IMG/VR virus record: IMGVR_UViG_3300033998_000198 | Location: 62,001-126,000 of that record | Strand: one strand, 5' to 3' | DNA length: 64,000 nt | Source: a virus | Part shown: positions 35,630-43,428 of the stretch, piece after piece | Layout of the letters: each line of letters opens with the position of its first letter | How positions within the stretch are numbered: position 1 is the first letter of the stretch | Position numbers and translations under genes: made by a program | The notes under the pieces: model-generated | Told to the model about the DNA's origin: nothing | The model's input: the letters and a program-made list of their open reading frames with translations, nothing else | The model's database searches: none

Positions 35630-35731
35630 CTACTCACTTACATCCGTACTTGTATCATATAATTTGACAGGATAGTGTTGGCAAGGCTGGTACTCCAAAT
35701 CGTATAAATTTTCAGCAGCAGGATATATCAT
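35630..35731 (-). CDS. Possible 33-residue peptide
   Basis: ATG 35731 follows AAAGGTGAA. The peptide begins MIYPAAENLYDLEYQPCQHY and ends in a TAG. The composition looks protein-like and the frame stays open upstream to another ATG at 35770. It lies between a structured RNA region and the tRNA. No homologue recognised; it could be chance. Confidence 0.35.
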   Translation of the reverse strand: MIYPAAENLYDLEYQPCQHYPVKLYDTSTDVSE

Positions 35732-35769
35732 TTCACCTTTCTGTCTAACCAGCAGTAAACACGTCCTCA

Positions 35770-35889
35770 TCCCGTTCACCGGCGGGAAACCCGTTTTCCT
35801 TCTGTAGCTTTCTGCCTTAACACCAAAATTTCAGCCACCCTTCAGCCTGGGCCGGATAGGTTCCGGCGGACCTTGACATAAAAGAGACG
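35770..35889 (-). other. GC-rich structured stretch without a gene
   Basis: On the minus strand it contains GCCGG-AACCTAT-CCGGC, a perfect 5-bp hairpin, and a nearby CGGGTTTCCCG. The local GC content is visibly higher than in flanking genes, as in RNA genes. I cannot assign it to a known RNA family. Confidence 0.35.
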
Positions 35890-36023
35890 TGATAGAATAG
35901 ATTTGTATATTTCTCACAACTCCTCAATCTCCCTGTAACACATTCCGACAACTCCAGGACTTTTATCGGAATCGGTTGGTTCGTAGTGTGCTTTGGGATG
36001 TTGTGGATACATCTATTCTATCA
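35890..36023 (-). ncRNA. Candidate rod-like small RNA
   Basis: The outer arms TGATAGAATAGATTTGTAT (35890-35908) and ATACATCTATTCTATCA (36007-36023) are inverted repeats differing by two inserted bases. Inside, CACAAC/GTTGTG, ATCCC/GGGAG-type and TTCCGA/TCGGAA pair in order, giving one long interrupted hairpin. A sigma-70-type promoter (36015-36044) on the minus strand reads straight into it. The shape recalls 6S-type RNAs, but no specific family can be claimed. Confidence 0.4.
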
Positions 36024-36044
36024 TAGCGAAATTCGCAATGTCAA
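36015..36044 (-). promoter_or_regulatory. Sigma-70-type promoter
   Basis: TTGACA (36039-36044), 18 bases, TAGAAT (36015-36020) on the minus strand. The spacer contains the palindrome GCGAATTTCGC, which could be an operator. It overlaps the 3' end of the split gene at 36013 and would drive the candidate RNA and tRNA region. Confidence 0.7.
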
Positions 36045-36179
36045 TCAAATATTCCTTGTTGCCGGTTTCTTTGTATTTTTGAAGCCTTAACTCAAGGCTT
36101 GCAATTTCACCAACCAACTTATCACCAGAGTTAATCCTTAATGGTCCATACTTATAGTATGACATAACCTTTGCTTTCT

Positions 36180-36222
36180 TGCTTGACACTCCCCATGACT
36201 AAAGTCGTTTGGATGAAGGCTA
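36180..36222 (-). mobile_element. IS605-type end remnant (palindrome)
   Basis: Minus-strand sequence CATCCAAACGACTTTAGTCA followed by TGGGGAGTGTCAAG has the GACTTTAGTC hairpin and GGGGAGTGTC tail seen at right ends of IS200/IS605 elements. No transposase is attached, so it is a solo end or a very short palindromic element. It interrupts the gene at 36013-36288. Confidence 0.55.
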
Positions 36223-36297
36223 AGTTTCATGTAAATCATCAAACTGTTCTGAATACTCAGTAGCTAATATGTCCTCTGTTCTTGCCATAACCCACCT

Positions 36298-36747
36298 CTA
36301 CATATCTATCTTGAGCTGAACAACCTCGACGCCGGCTTCTTCTAACATATCAAGAGATAATGTATCATCATACCCTTCTATGTACACAACCTTCTTTATG
36401 CCTGCATTAATCATCATCTTTGCACATATAACACAAGGTTGGCATGTTACATACATGGTACTGCCATTTGTGCTTGCACCGAAGAATGCTGCTTGTGTGA
36501 TTGCGTTCTGCTCTGCATGGACGGCTCGACATAACTCGTGTCTCTCACCTGAAGGTATATTAAGCTGCTGTCTTAGACAACCAATATCTTCACAATGAGG
36601 TGAACCTGACGGAGCCCCGTTATATCCGGTTGATACGATATATTTATCTTTTACCAGCAAAGCTCCCACCTGTCTGCGAATGCACGTCGACCGTGTTTGT
36701 ATTAGTTTGGCTATGGACAAAAAATATTCGTCCCATGATGGCCTCAT
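36298..36747 (-). CDS. dCMP (deoxycytidylate) deaminase
   Basis: I start at ATG 36747 ([20 protein letters not shown]) with AAGGAGG upstream. 149 residues, usual for the family. Zinc-site motifs are intact: HAEQNAI (His and catalytic Glu) and [13 protein letters not shown] (two Cys). An extra Cys/His cluster ([10 protein letters not shown]) matches the second zinc site of T4-type dCMP deaminases. The enzyme converts dCMP to dUMP, which feeds the ThyX encoded at 40882. NrdJ supplies dNDPs/dNTPs. The trio points to phage-controlled dTTP synthesis. Confidence 0.9.
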   Translation of the reverse strand: MRPSWDEYFLSIAKLIQTRSTCIRRQVGALLVKDKYIVSTGYNGAPSGSPHCEDIGCLRQQLNIPSGERHELCRAVHAEQNAITQAAFFGASTNGSTMYVTCQPCVICAKMMINAGIKKVVYIEGYDDTLSLDMLEEAGVEVVQLKIDM

Positions 36748-36828
36748 TTCTTTTGCCTCCTTAGAATTTCCTGCACTGTTATGCAGTCCCCTCAATCTCT
36801 ATGTAGACCGGGAGAGGTGAGAGTCCTC

Positions 36829-36857
36829 TTATAACTTTTTATTAACTATAGTGAACC
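36829..36857 (-). repeat. Solo copy of the left end of element A
   Basis: On the minus strand the first 27 bases of element A (starting TTCACTATAGTTAATAAAAA) are repeated exactly, here after GGGGG. The rest of the element is absent; a CTCTCACC/hairpin-like GAGAGGTGAGAG stretch follows. It may be a decayed element, or a shared promoter-like sequence (TTCACT, 16 bases, TATAAG). The next gene downstream is dCMP deaminase, which has its own SD. Confidence 0.6.
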
Positions 36858-36877
36858 CCCATATCATCTTTTTATGC

Positions 36878-37462
36878 CTATAATTTCTTAATACGATGTC
36901 CTGTTGAGTTGTTTTTTAATGCCTGGAATTCTTCATTACTAAGTTCGCCAAGACCACGAGTATCCTTTGCTGCTTCTGCGGCAGCTTTTTGTGAATTTCT
37001 GTAACTTGCATTTGTTACATTCTGTGCTCCGCCACTTATCTGAGCTGTCTTATGCTCCATAATCTTTCTGGCTGTATCCATGTCGCCTTTGGCATCATTG
37101 AATATCGTCTGTGCTATATTCTGTGCTTCTTTCTTTGAACCAGCTTCTGCAAATCCCGTATACCCTATTTCATCTGCTATATCCTGCATCTTAAACATGT
37201 CTGCTTTTGACATTATAGACTTTGTACTTGTCTTTGCAGTAGCTTCTGCACCTTTAGCGACGCTTGCTGCCGCAGCTTTGCCTTCGGCCGCTGCAATTTT
37301 CTCAGCACCTTTTGCTGCTTCTTTAACGCCTTGTTTGGCACCTTTCTTAAACAAGCCTTTAGCGGCACCAACACCAAGGAAGATAGCACCCGCTGCGAGA
37401 GCTACGTTAAATAACCCGTTCTCGCCTGCATCTTTGTTTGACTCAATTTGACTATCAGCCAT
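36878..37462 (-). CDS. Ala/Lys-rich protein with one membrane-like segment
   Basis: 194 residues; SD AGGAGGT. A hydrophobic segment NGLFNVALAAGAIFLGVGAA lies at about residues 15-35, followed by a basic KGLFKKGAKQGVKEAAKGAE stretch and long Ala-rich helices. The C-terminus is polar. It could be a membrane-associated or virion-internal protein. No family recognised. Confidence 0.55.
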   Translation of the reverse strand: MADSQIESNKDAGENGLFNVALAAGAIFLGVGAAKGLFKKGAKQGVKEAAKGAEKIAAAEGKAAAASVAKGAEATAKTSTKSIMSKADMFKMQDIADEIGYTGFAEAGSKKEAQNIAQTIFNDAKGDMDTARKIMEHKTAQISGGAQNVTNASYRNSQKAAAEAAKDTRGLGELSNEEFQALKNNSTGHRIKKL

Positions 37463-37956
37463 TATAATACCTCCTTTACTATCTGCTTGAACTGATCAAG
37501 CGTAATAACTGTGTGTGGAACCTTGAATAATTTAATTCCCTTGGTTCTTAATATTTCTTCCTTAAGTTTATCACATTTCTGGAGATATTGGAATTCCTCC
37601 TCAGTCTGGAAATATTGCTTTGTATCGTGTTGCTGGCCTTCTACTTCAATTGCGAAATGCGGTTTATTTCCGTATACAAATACGTCAAGTTGCATCGGAT
37701 AACCTTTTGGAGATGGCAGCCATGAATAATATCCGCCAAATATAACAGGTCGATCCGGAAACAACTCTCTTACAAACATTTGTATTCGAAATTCCAGTTT
37801 ACTGCGTTGAGGTATCGGTGTACGTTTTGGCTTCCTATAAACAGAAGCCGGCGAGTGTTCCTTGCAATATCCCGGTTTCTTTGTAGTATATTCAACAACC
37901 TTCCCGCACTTCTTGCATGTTGTAGTCTTGATCCTTATTTCCTTCTTCTTGGCCAT
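37462..37956 (-). CDS. Zn-ribbon plus PD-(D/E)XK-like endonuclease
   Basis: I start at ATG 37956 (MAKKKEIRIKTT) with GGAGG upstream; it overlaps the sigma-like gene by 65 bases. 164 residues. A zinc ribbon is visible at the N-terminus (CKKCG, then a later Cys). The C-terminal domain has QLDVFVYGNKPHFAIEVEGQ followed by QKCDKLKEEILRTKGIKLFKVP, the D...ExE pattern of Vsr/DUF559-type endonucleases. Such enzymes nick or cut DNA in repair, packaging or homing. Which one applies here is not known. Confidence 0.65.
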   Translation of the reverse strand: MAKKKEIRIKTTTCKKCGKVVEYTTKKPGYCKEHSPASVYRKPKRTPIPQRSKLEFRIQMFVRELFPDRPVIFGGYYSWLPSPKGYPMQLDVFVYGNKPHFAIEVEGQQHDTKQYFQTEEEFQYLQKCDKLKEEILRTKGIKLFKVPHTVITLDQFKQIVKEVL

Positions 37957-38782
37957 GAATAATCGCCTCCAGCTTGCGTTGTGCAGCCATCCTGCGACGG
38001 TTAATCGTAGCACGACATACTCCACATTGCTCACCGATGTCTTGATCCCTCAGTTTGTCTACATAGTAGAGCTTCAGGATTTTCCGTTCAAATGAGGTTA
38101 ACTTCTTGAACGGCTCACAGCACGTATATCCATCTATCCATGCAATATCAAATATCGCATTGTCGTATGGATTCTTGCATATCACTGGTTTTAACCTAAC
38201 GTCGGACTCATAGAACTTTTTTATTGTATAATGCCAATCTGCAATCTCCAATGCTTTGTCAAATTGGTCTTCTATACTTTCATCGCTTTCAAACTCGTCT
38301 TCATAACTAATTAATGATTTGCTTACCGGATCAGTAAAATACTTTGTAGTCTTCCACCAGAACCATTTGTAGAAGCATTTGTCAACATAGTTATGAAAAC
38401 TTGGTTTGGTATCCTTGTAGCATTTAGCCATTTCAAGAATGACAGCTATTGCTTCTGCCTTCATTTCTTCGTACCCGTACTGTGAGAGCAGATATGAAAC
38501 GACTTTACTTGTTTCATATAGCTGCTCTCTTACGGTATATCTCTTTTTATAGTTGTTAACCTGTGACCGAATGCTCTTGTCAGCAATAAACATGCCTACA
38601 AAATTCCTTAGCGTAAAGTCATTTATATTGAAAGTTTCATTCATAATGAAATCCAGAAACTTCTCAATAAACCATGAAAATGACTCTAATATCTGTATGG
38701 CAGCATCCATATTACCGGCTTTATATTGAAAGGCCAGGTTATGAATTTTTTGATAATCTTCCTTTGTAAAATTTGGTGCCAT
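37892..38782 (-). CDS. Sigma-70 family-like factor (phage)
   Basis: I start at ATG 38782 (MAPNFTKEDYQKIHNLAFQY) with AAGGAT upstream, four bases after the RuvC gene stop. 296 residues. The C-terminus has a clear region-4-like helix-turn-helix: LTSFERKILKLYYVDKLRDQ then DIGEQCGVCRATINRRRMAA. An upstream region (FHNYVDKCFYKWFWWKTTKYF) resembles region 2.3-2.4 with aromatic residues for DNA melting. It probably redirects host RNA polymerase to late phage promoters. I cannot identify those promoters here. Confidence 0.65.
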   Translation of the reverse strand: MAPNFTKEDYQKIHNLAFQYKAGNMDAAIQILESFSWFIEKFLDFIMNETFNINDFTLRNFVGMFIADKSIRSQVNNYKKRYTVREQLYETSKVVSYLLSQYGYEEMKAEAIAVILEMAKCYKDTKPSFHNYVDKCFYKWFWWKTTKYFTDPVSKSLISYEDEFESDESIEDQFDKALEIADWHYTIKKFYESDVRLKPVICKNPYDNAIFDIAWIDGYTCCEPFKKLTSFERKILKLYYVDKLRDQDIGEQCGVCRATINRRRMAAQRKLEAIIHGQEEGNKDQDYNMQEVREGC

Positions 38783-38786
38783 ATTA

Positions 38787-39281
38787 TCAATCCTTATATG
38801 AGTATACTGCTGCCACAGCATCATAAATATCGCTGGTCTTTTGTTTATTTGATTTGTCGCTAAAAGGTCCTATGTTTTGCACCTTCTCATTATCCTTATA
38901 GATTACAAGAAGCGTTGCTGCAACATCTTCTTTCTCTGCTTTACCATTACCTGTAACGGCCTGTTTAATTTCAGAAGGAGATATGTACTTAACAGATATA
39001 TTTGCCATCTTTAGCAGAACAACAATTCCGCCACGAAGTCTTGATAACTGTAGAGCTGTCTTGGCGTTTCTGTATACGAATTGAGATTCCATTATGACGG
39101 CATCTATCTTGTGTTCTCTTGCTTTCTGAAGAATCTGTACTGCAATTTGAAATATGCGTTCATCTTCTTCTGATTTATTCGTTGTTGTTATCCTGCCTAA
39201 ATCAACAATATCCTCGTCTATTTTGACCGCCCATCCTGTAGATGAAATGGATGGGTCCAAGCCCATCACCCTATTTGCCAT
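38787..39281 (-). CDS. RuvC-like Holliday junction resolvase
   Basis: 164 residues. The RNase H-fold residues are in place: D near position 9 in VMGLDPSISSTGWAV, E in DAVIMESQFVYRN (about residue 65) and an Asp pair in TSDIYDAVAAVY at the C-terminus. The spacing fits RuvC. It should resolve branched DNA before packaging or in recombination. ATG overlaps the stop region of the small gene upstream. A second resolvase-like gene lies at 53894. Confidence 0.85.
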   Translation of the reverse strand: MANRVMGLDPSISSTGWAVKIDEDIVDLGRITTTNKSEEDERIFQIAVQILQKAREHKIDAVIMESQFVYRNAKTALQLSRLRGGIVVLLKMANISVKYISPSEIKQAVTGNGKAEKEDVAATLLVIYKDNEKVQNIGPFSDKSNKQKTSDIYDAVAAVYSYKD

Positions 39282-39414
39282 CGTCCTTTACCTCACTTAT
39301 TTTGACGTTAGCAGGCAATTCCTTGTCTTTCAATTGTTCTGCCGCCTCTTTGTCCTTGATGATTGTGTCACCATTCTCATCGAGAATAATCTTACCGAAG
39401 TCAATTCTGTCCAT
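39271..39414 (-). CDS. Small unknown protein, 47 residues
   Basis: ATG 39414 has GAGGAGGTG upstream. The product starts MDRIDFGKIILDENGDTIIK and is acidic and helical. The stop overlaps the RuvC start codon region, so the two are coupled. It is too short to assign, but the strong SD and overlap make it a real gene. Upstream of it (39435-39490) a 17-codon frame starting MTQLKAIWGADV ends within this SD and may be a peptide or a decayed end. Confidence 0.65.
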   Translation of the reverse strand: MDRIDFGKIILDENGDTIIKDKEAAEQLKDKELPANVKISEVKDDGK

Positions 39415-39511
39415 GCTTACACCTCCTCTACAGTAACGTCAGCTCCCCATATGGCTTTAAGCTGAGTCATTCATTAACTGCAAACCGCTTATCGATCCAG
39501 GTTTTAACTGA

Positions 39512-40333
39512 TTACCTCTTGGTTGCATTAATGGCATTAAAATCACTCCCTGGTTTAATTATACCATAATCCATATTGGTATCACATACCAGTCTATATG
39601 GGCATGTATAGCACTTGCTGTCAGGGTTGGCATAGAATAGATTATGGTTTATTGCATAGGCGACGCACTTCACTGTGTGCTCCAGAACTTTGAAATCTCG
39701 TTCAGAACGAGTAGTTTTGTGTACTTTCTTTTTATCAAGTCCAAAGTATACAATGACATCCTCTTTTGTATTGAAAGTCTTACGAAATGCATAGCTTGCC
39801 GCCGTAATTTCAAGATCATTACCTACAGCAACTTTGTTATGAACCTTGTCATTGTTCTTAAAATCAATGATCTCAATAATTGGAATATCTTTGTCTTTTA
39901 TTTCTCTTATAAGTTCCCATGAGCCTGTAAGGAATATATTATCACCAAGATCTACTTTGTAAGGATGGTTTATTGCAAGTAAAATACCAGGGTCTTTCCT
40001 GTAATAGTTGAATACATACACAAGGGTATCGACCCCACGTTTTCTACGTTCGTTTTCAATAACTCCCCATGATAATGACTTGGAGTATACGATATCATAT
40101 TTGGTTTTGTTCCCGAGCCATAGCGACCCCCATATCCTTGTCACTTCCCGGAGTGTCACGCTCTCATTGTTCTGTAAAGCATTGAAGAACGAATAGATCG
40201 CTCGATGGATGTCATATTCATATTTTTCTATAATGCTGATCTTCTTTTTCTTCTTAGACTTGTTCAGATACTTGTGTTTGTACATCATTGGGCAGAAGCA
40301 ATAGTCAAGAACTTCCCTGATATCGATATCCAT
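39512..40333 (-). CDS. Cas4/PD-(D/E)XK-family exonuclease with Cys cluster
   Basis: 273 residues. N-terminal LDYCFCPMMYKHKY and C-terminal CYTCPYRLVC supply the Cys residues of a Cas4/AddB-type Fe-S cluster. The nuclease core shows GSWELIRE, then IIEIIDFKNN (the D-x-K part), then a QLxxY-like segment LEITAASYAF. These are standard in phage Cas4-like recombination exonucleases, which resect ends for annealing. ATG overlaps the upstream stop as TAATG. No CRISPR array or other cas gene is present. Confidence 0.75.
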   Translation of the reverse strand: MDIDIREVLDYCFCPMMYKHKYLNKSKKKKKISIIEKYEYDIHRAIYSFFNALQNNESVTLREVTRIWGSLWLGNKTKYDIVYSKSLSWGVIENERRKRGVDTLVYVFNYYRKDPGILLAINHPYKVDLGDNIFLTGSWELIREIKDKDIPIIEIIDFKNNDKVHNKVAVGNDLEITAASYAFRKTFNTKEDVIVYFGLDKKKVHKTTRSERDFKVLEHTVKCVAYAINHNLFYANPDSKCYTCPYRLVCDTNMDYGIIKPGSDFNAINATKR

Positions 40334-40680
40334 TATCTTCGCTTCCTTTCGGTAAGCAGACCAGGTGTACTTCTGTCAGCCAAATCAAACATCTGTTGCA
40401 TACATGCATTGTGCATGTGCCATTTGAATTCACGTTTTCGTGTTGCCGGATCTTTACTGAATGCTTCCGGCGGCATTGGCTGTCCGCAGATCTGACAATG
40501 AATGATTTCTCCAGGCTTTGGTAGAGGTGGAAGCATGATGTTCCTTTTTGTCTGGTCGACATTACGTATGAAATTTTCAGTTTGCTCTGTACTTGAGAAA
40601 TTAGACAGATGTTCTTTTCTCTCCTCGTCAGACATCTGAGAAATATCAATTTCTTGCCGGCTGTACCTTTGCTTTTCCAT
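40333..40680 (-). CDS. Small zinc-finger-like protein
   Basis: Start ATG 40680 (MEKQRYSRQEIDISQMSDEE) has GGAGG eight bases upstream. 115 residues. The centre has CQICGQPMPPEAFS followed by HMHNACMQQMFDLADR, a C2HC-type zinc site. The ends are charged. Its role is unknown. It lies between a PD-(D/E)XK gene and ThyX. Confidence 0.65.
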   Translation of the reverse strand: MEKQRYSRQEIDISQMSDEERKEHLSNFSSTEQTENFIRNVDQTKRNIMLPPLPKPGEIIHCQICGQPMPPEAFSKDPATRKREFKWHMHNACMQQMFDLADRSTPGLLTERKRR

Positions 40681-40873
40681 CTCTATAACCTCCATTTATA
40701 ATTACGGTAAACGACCTTCCTGTGTAATTGTAATACTCAAATACATGGTTGGCCGTAATTTCTATTATACACGAATTTGATATTATGGTTTGCCCAAGAG
40801 GATTGCTTCCTTCTTTTACAATGGAGTCAACACATTCCATTAGGTATTCATCAAAATTACTTACCCTTCTCAT
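40646..40873 (-). CDS. Small unknown protein, 75 residues
   Basis: ATG 40873 follows GAGGTAGCC, overlapping the end of ThyX. The product starts MRRVSNFDEYLMECVDSIVK and continues beta-rich (CIIEITANHVFEYYNYTGRS). It overlaps the next gene by 35 bases, a larger overlap than usual here, so its C-terminus is less certain. Confidence 0.5.
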   Translation of the reverse strand: MRRVSNFDEYLMECVDSIVKEGSNPLGQTIISNSCIIEITANHVFEYYNYTGRSFTVIINGGYRDGKAKVQPARN

Positions 40874-40881
40874 AGGCTACC

Positions 40882-41715
40882 TCACATGACTTGGTACGGT
40901 TCTCCGCACGACATTTTGCCTTCTGTGCATTGACCTCTTGTACAGGGTGCACCGGCATATTTGAATAATACTGGTGAAACTTCTCTGCATATCTCCAGTA
41001 TTTTTGTTGCTACTTCCCTAATTTCCCACTGAGCACGTTTACAATGGCGTAGCTTTAAGAAGTGAAACAATTCCCTGACATTCATTGTCATGATAATTGT
41101 TGTTTGAATTCCGTTAGGTAGTATGTATCTTGCATCTTCAAATGCCTTTTTCTCTACCTTCCTGGACATGGTTTGATATTTGTCTGGCATATATTTTTTA
41201 AGCATCTGTGCGAATTTGATACCTCTGTCGTGATCTGGAACCATGCCGATCAATTCTTTTATGAGTCCCATGTTTGAGTGTTTGCTTAGTTCTAATTCTA
41301 TATAATCGTCAATTAACAACGCTACAACTTCCCTGTAGGTTTCAAGGCACATATCCATTGCTCTGTCAAATTTGAATCTGGCCAGGGAGTTATTCTCAAT
41401 CACAGGAGGGAAACGAAGTTTCCCGTTTGAACGGTTTGTATATCTTCCTGACTGGATTGAGTAGCTTGCAATTCTGTGCCTTGTTAGCTGTTGCTCTGTA
41501 ATTCTTGACACACCTTCTATCGCAAACGTAAACGACGCATGTTCAAAAGGTGATTCGTGTCCCATGTCATGAAGTGTTTCGATAAACTTGTCAATATCAC
41601 TGTTTTCTATCTTCTCCATCAGTTCATCTATCGTAGATGAACTGTAACAGAGCTTTGCAGCAGAAGCAATAAGTTTATCAGGATTTTCTGTATGTGCAAG
41701 TAGCTTTACTATCAT
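40882..41715 (-). CDS. thyX: Flavin-dependent thymidylate synthase ThyX
   Basis: 277 residues. The ThyX signature RHRIASYSIQSGRY (consensus RHRxxSxNxxSxRY, Asn replaced by Ser) lies at about residues 79-92, preceded by the GHESPFEHASFTF motif. ThyX methylates dUMP to dTMP using FAD, NADPH and methylenetetrahydrofolate. Together with dCMP deaminase and NrdJ it gives the phage its own dTTP route. C-terminal PCTRGQCTEGKMSCGEPY carries three Cys residues. Start overlaps the stop of the upstream gene (ATGA). Confidence 0.92.
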   Translation of the reverse strand: MIVKLLAHTENPDKLIASAAKLCYSSSTIDELMEKIENSDIDKFIETLHDMGHESPFEHASFTFAIEGVSRITEQQLTRHRIASYSIQSGRYTNRSNGKLRFPPVIENNSLARFKFDRAMDMCLETYREVVALLIDDYIELELSKHSNMGLIKELIGMVPDHDRGIKFAQMLKKYMPDKYQTMSRKVEKKAFEDARYILPNGIQTTIIMTMNVRELFHFLKLRHCKRAQWEIREVATKILEICREVSPVLFKYAGAPCTRGQCTEGKMSCGEPYQVM

Positions 41716-42083
41716 TTTTCCGCCTCCTTTGCCATATTTCTAATGGCTTCTTTGATTTCAGTAGTCGCATTGATAGCAAAGTTATTACGACGGATCATAA
41801 ACTTTCTGTCCTTGTATGTATGAACACATATAGGAATAGTGCAAGTTTGACACCTAACGTAAAGATGACTTGCCTTATTGCGGCATTTGCTACATATAGG
41901 GCAAGGGTCATACAATGCACATGTGTGGAATTTTGGTTCTTCCTTGAAAAAATCTTTATTATTAGCGAACAGACGTTTATTACCTTCAAGAGCTCTGCGA
42001 AGTTTTTGTTCATCAAATACAGTAAGCCCTTCGTCATTTGTTGTTGTTGCCATGTCGTAAAGACCTTGGATTAAACTATTCAT
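41712..42083 (-). CDS. Zinc-finger protein, unknown
   Basis: 123 residues. The centre has CALYDPCPICSKCRNKASHL then VRCQTCTIPICVHTYKDRKF, a Cys-rich double zinc ribbon. N-terminal part is polar and helical; the C-terminus (ATTEIKEAIRNMAKEAEK) is helical. It could bind DNA or RNA polymerase. The stop overlaps the thyX start codon, and GGGGG precedes ATG. Confidence 0.65.
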   Translation of the reverse strand: MNSLIQGLYDMATTTNDEGLTVFDEQKLRRALEGNKRLFANNKDFFKEEPKFHTCALYDPCPICSKCRNKASHLYVRCQTCTIPICVHTYKDRKFMIRRNNFAINATTEIKEAIRNMAKEAEK

Positions 42084-42102
42084 ATTTTAACCCCCGTAAA
42101 TT

Positions 42103-42483
42103 CTATTCTTCTTCTTCTACAGTTATAACTCTGACCGGTATTGTTGCACCTTCTGCTATATGCCACGTAAAATTATCGATTGGCTTGTCAGAAGATAGCG
42201 TAAATATCAGCTCAGGTATTTCATCGGCGACAAACAGAGGTTTGTCAATAACCGCATCGATCCTTACATTGTCCGGAAATCCGAGCTTCATAGCAACAAG
42301 CTCATACGTCAGCACAGAAGCCTTCTGCTGTACGCTTTTGCTGGTATGAATAGACTCATGCAATTGAATCGTTTCGTTCCCTGAGTCAACAGAAATCTTG
42401 TATGTAGTCGTTGGCTGTTTACTCTTTCCGAATGCCCGATGAATAAGCGAATAAGGAACCGATATTCTGCCTTTGCATTTCAA
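42103..42483 (-). CDS. Unknown beta-rich protein
   Basis: 126 residues; SD AGGAGG. The sequence begins MKCKGRISVPYSLIHRAFGK and continues with alternating strands, ending in an acidic VITVEEEE. No catalytic motif or named domain is seen. It is the first gene after a sigma-70-type promoter at 42514 and probably heads the operon running through thyX. Confidence 0.55.
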   Translation of the reverse strand: MKCKGRISVPYSLIHRAFGKSKQPTTTYKISVDSGNETIQLHESIHTSKSVQQKASVLTYELVAMKLGFPDNVRIDAVIDKPLFVADEIPELIFTLSSDKPIDNFTWHIAEGATIPVRVITVEEEE

Positions 42484-42513
42484 GCTGACTACCTCCTTTC
42501 AACATCTAAGTTA

Positions 42514-42542
42514 ATTTTACTACATTTTGTTACAAATGTCCA
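42514..42542 (-). promoter_or_regulatory. Sigma-70-type promoter
   Basis: TGGACA (42537-42542), 17 bases, TAAAAT (42514-42519) on the minus strand, in a 130-base gap upstream of the gene at 42103. The spacer TTTGTAACAAAATGTAG resembles a sequence upstream of the 50016 promoter and may be a shared operator. Confidence 0.6.
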
Positions 42543-42570
42543 TCAGTGATGCATAATATGAATGTAAAAC

Positions 42571-42601
42571 GGGAACCCTAAGTTATTATACCAAGGTTCC
42601 C
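42571..42601 (-). terminator. Intrinsic terminator
   Basis: Minus strand GGGAACC/GGTTCCC (7 bp) with a 17-base loop followed by GTTTTAC. It lies just downstream of the stop of the 42617 gene and before the promoter at 42514. Confidence 0.65.
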
Positions 42602-42616
42602 GCCCCATTGCCGACA

Positions 42617-43348
42617 TTATATCGTATACCCTTTAAACACTAAGCCTTTGAGGTCACCATTCAGTTCGTTCAGAGTCATCTGGGCATCTTGTATCGTGTT
42701 GATAAATTCCGATAAATATGTATCCAGGATAACTGCTGCCTTGGTCTTAACGTCGGTATAAAACACGGAGTTACATATACTGACGAGCATCTGTGGTGTG
42801 TTTTCGATACGCTTGTAATGCCATTTGTTAAACTTCTCCATGACAATACTCAGAACACGTTGCTCCTCGGCTGTATACCGTTGAGTCACATAGTAGCTTG
42901 CGTATTGTTCAATGGCAGCCTGAAAGAGTTTCATGTGCTCATTATAGAGCTCCGTTGAATCCTCAATCTTACCTTCGTCTACGTTATCACAGAGTTCCAT
43001 CAATAAGTTCGACCATATATCCATCTTAGCTATCAGAATATCCCTGAACACTTCTTCTTTTCCCTTATTCGGTAAAGTAAAAGAATAATTCAGATGTTGT
43101 TTCAGTGCCTGGATTCTGGTGAAGAAAGGGTGGTCTGTGAGATAGACTTCAGAAGAAGGTTGCTTCTTTTCGCTGTCTTCCGAATCTGCATCTAATTCAG
43201 GGTCAGCGTCCGGATCATCCTTCGGTAGTTTACCATTGGTTGCTCGACGTTTGATTATATAAGCTGTTGCACCGATTATAGGAGCGGCTGCACCAATCAC
43301 AGCAATCAATACGTCAATGAAAGTCTTTGAACCTTGTTGATCAGCCAT
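42617..43348 (-). CDS. Membrane-anchored protein with acidic linker
   Basis: Start ATG 43348 (MADQQGSKTFIDVLIAVIGA). 243 residues. One transmembrane segment at about 10-30 (FIDVLIAVIGAAAPIIGATA), a basic stop (KRR), a very acidic linker (DPDADPELDADSEDSE, about 42-57), then a helical soluble domain. It could be a holin-like or membrane docking protein; the length is more than a holin needs. Its SD (GAGGGGG) lies in a perfect hairpin, so translation may be controlled. An upstream in-frame extension exists but lacks an SD. Confidence 0.55.
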   Translation of the reverse strand: MADQQGSKTFIDVLIAVIGAAAPIIGATAYIIKRRATNGKLPKDDPDADPELDADSEDSEKKQPSSEVYLTDHPFFTRIQALKQHLNYSFTLPNKGKEEVFRDILIAKMDIWSNLLMELCDNVDEGKIEDSTELYNEHMKLFQAAIEQYASYYVTQRYTAEEQRVLSIVMEKFNKWHYKRIENTPQMLVSICNSVFYTDVKTKAAVILDTYLSEFINTIQDAQMTLNELNGDLKGLVFKGYTI

Positions 43349-43349
43349 G

Positions 43350-43367
43350 TTTTGAGCCCCCTCAAAA
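43350..43367 (-). promoter_or_regulatory. SD-sequestering hairpin
   Basis: Minus strand TTTTGAG and CTCAAAA form a perfect 7-bp stem around a GGGG loop, ending two bases before ATG 43348. Part of the SD is in the stem and part in the loop, so ribosome access should depend on opening it. Confidence 0.55.
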
Positions 43368-43428
43368 CTATAGATGACCGCTGTTACGGCCTTTGGAGCA
43401 GACGGCTCCTTCATGTACAAATTGTACA

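Larger units (their letters stand above)
36013..36288 (-). pseudogene. Small phage gene split by an IS605-type palindrome
   Basis: The 5' piece (36220-36288) encodes MARTEDILATEYSEQFDDLH-ET then TAG. The 3' piece (36013-36165) encodes MSYYKYGPLRINSGDKLVGE and ends with LIDIANFAMIE. The two are in the same frame. This is the expected start and end of a small protein of the YYKYG...ANFAM type that I recall from Firmicutes phages. Between them is a sequence with two in-frame TAG codons and the palindromic GACTTTAGTC typical of IS200/IS605 right ends. The 3' piece may still be translated from its own ATG or a GTG further up (weak AAAGG). Confidence 0.6.

Noticed and set aside
35475-36012. Further tRNA genes or tmRNA in the gene-poor stretch
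   Set aside because: No second cloverleaf with acceptor, T-loop TTCGA and anticodon stem could be folded; only simple hairpins were found.
39512-40333. Cas4-like gene as part of a CRISPR system
   Set aside because: No repeats resembling a CRISPR array and no other cas gene in the window; Cas4-like exonucleases are common phage recombination enzymes.
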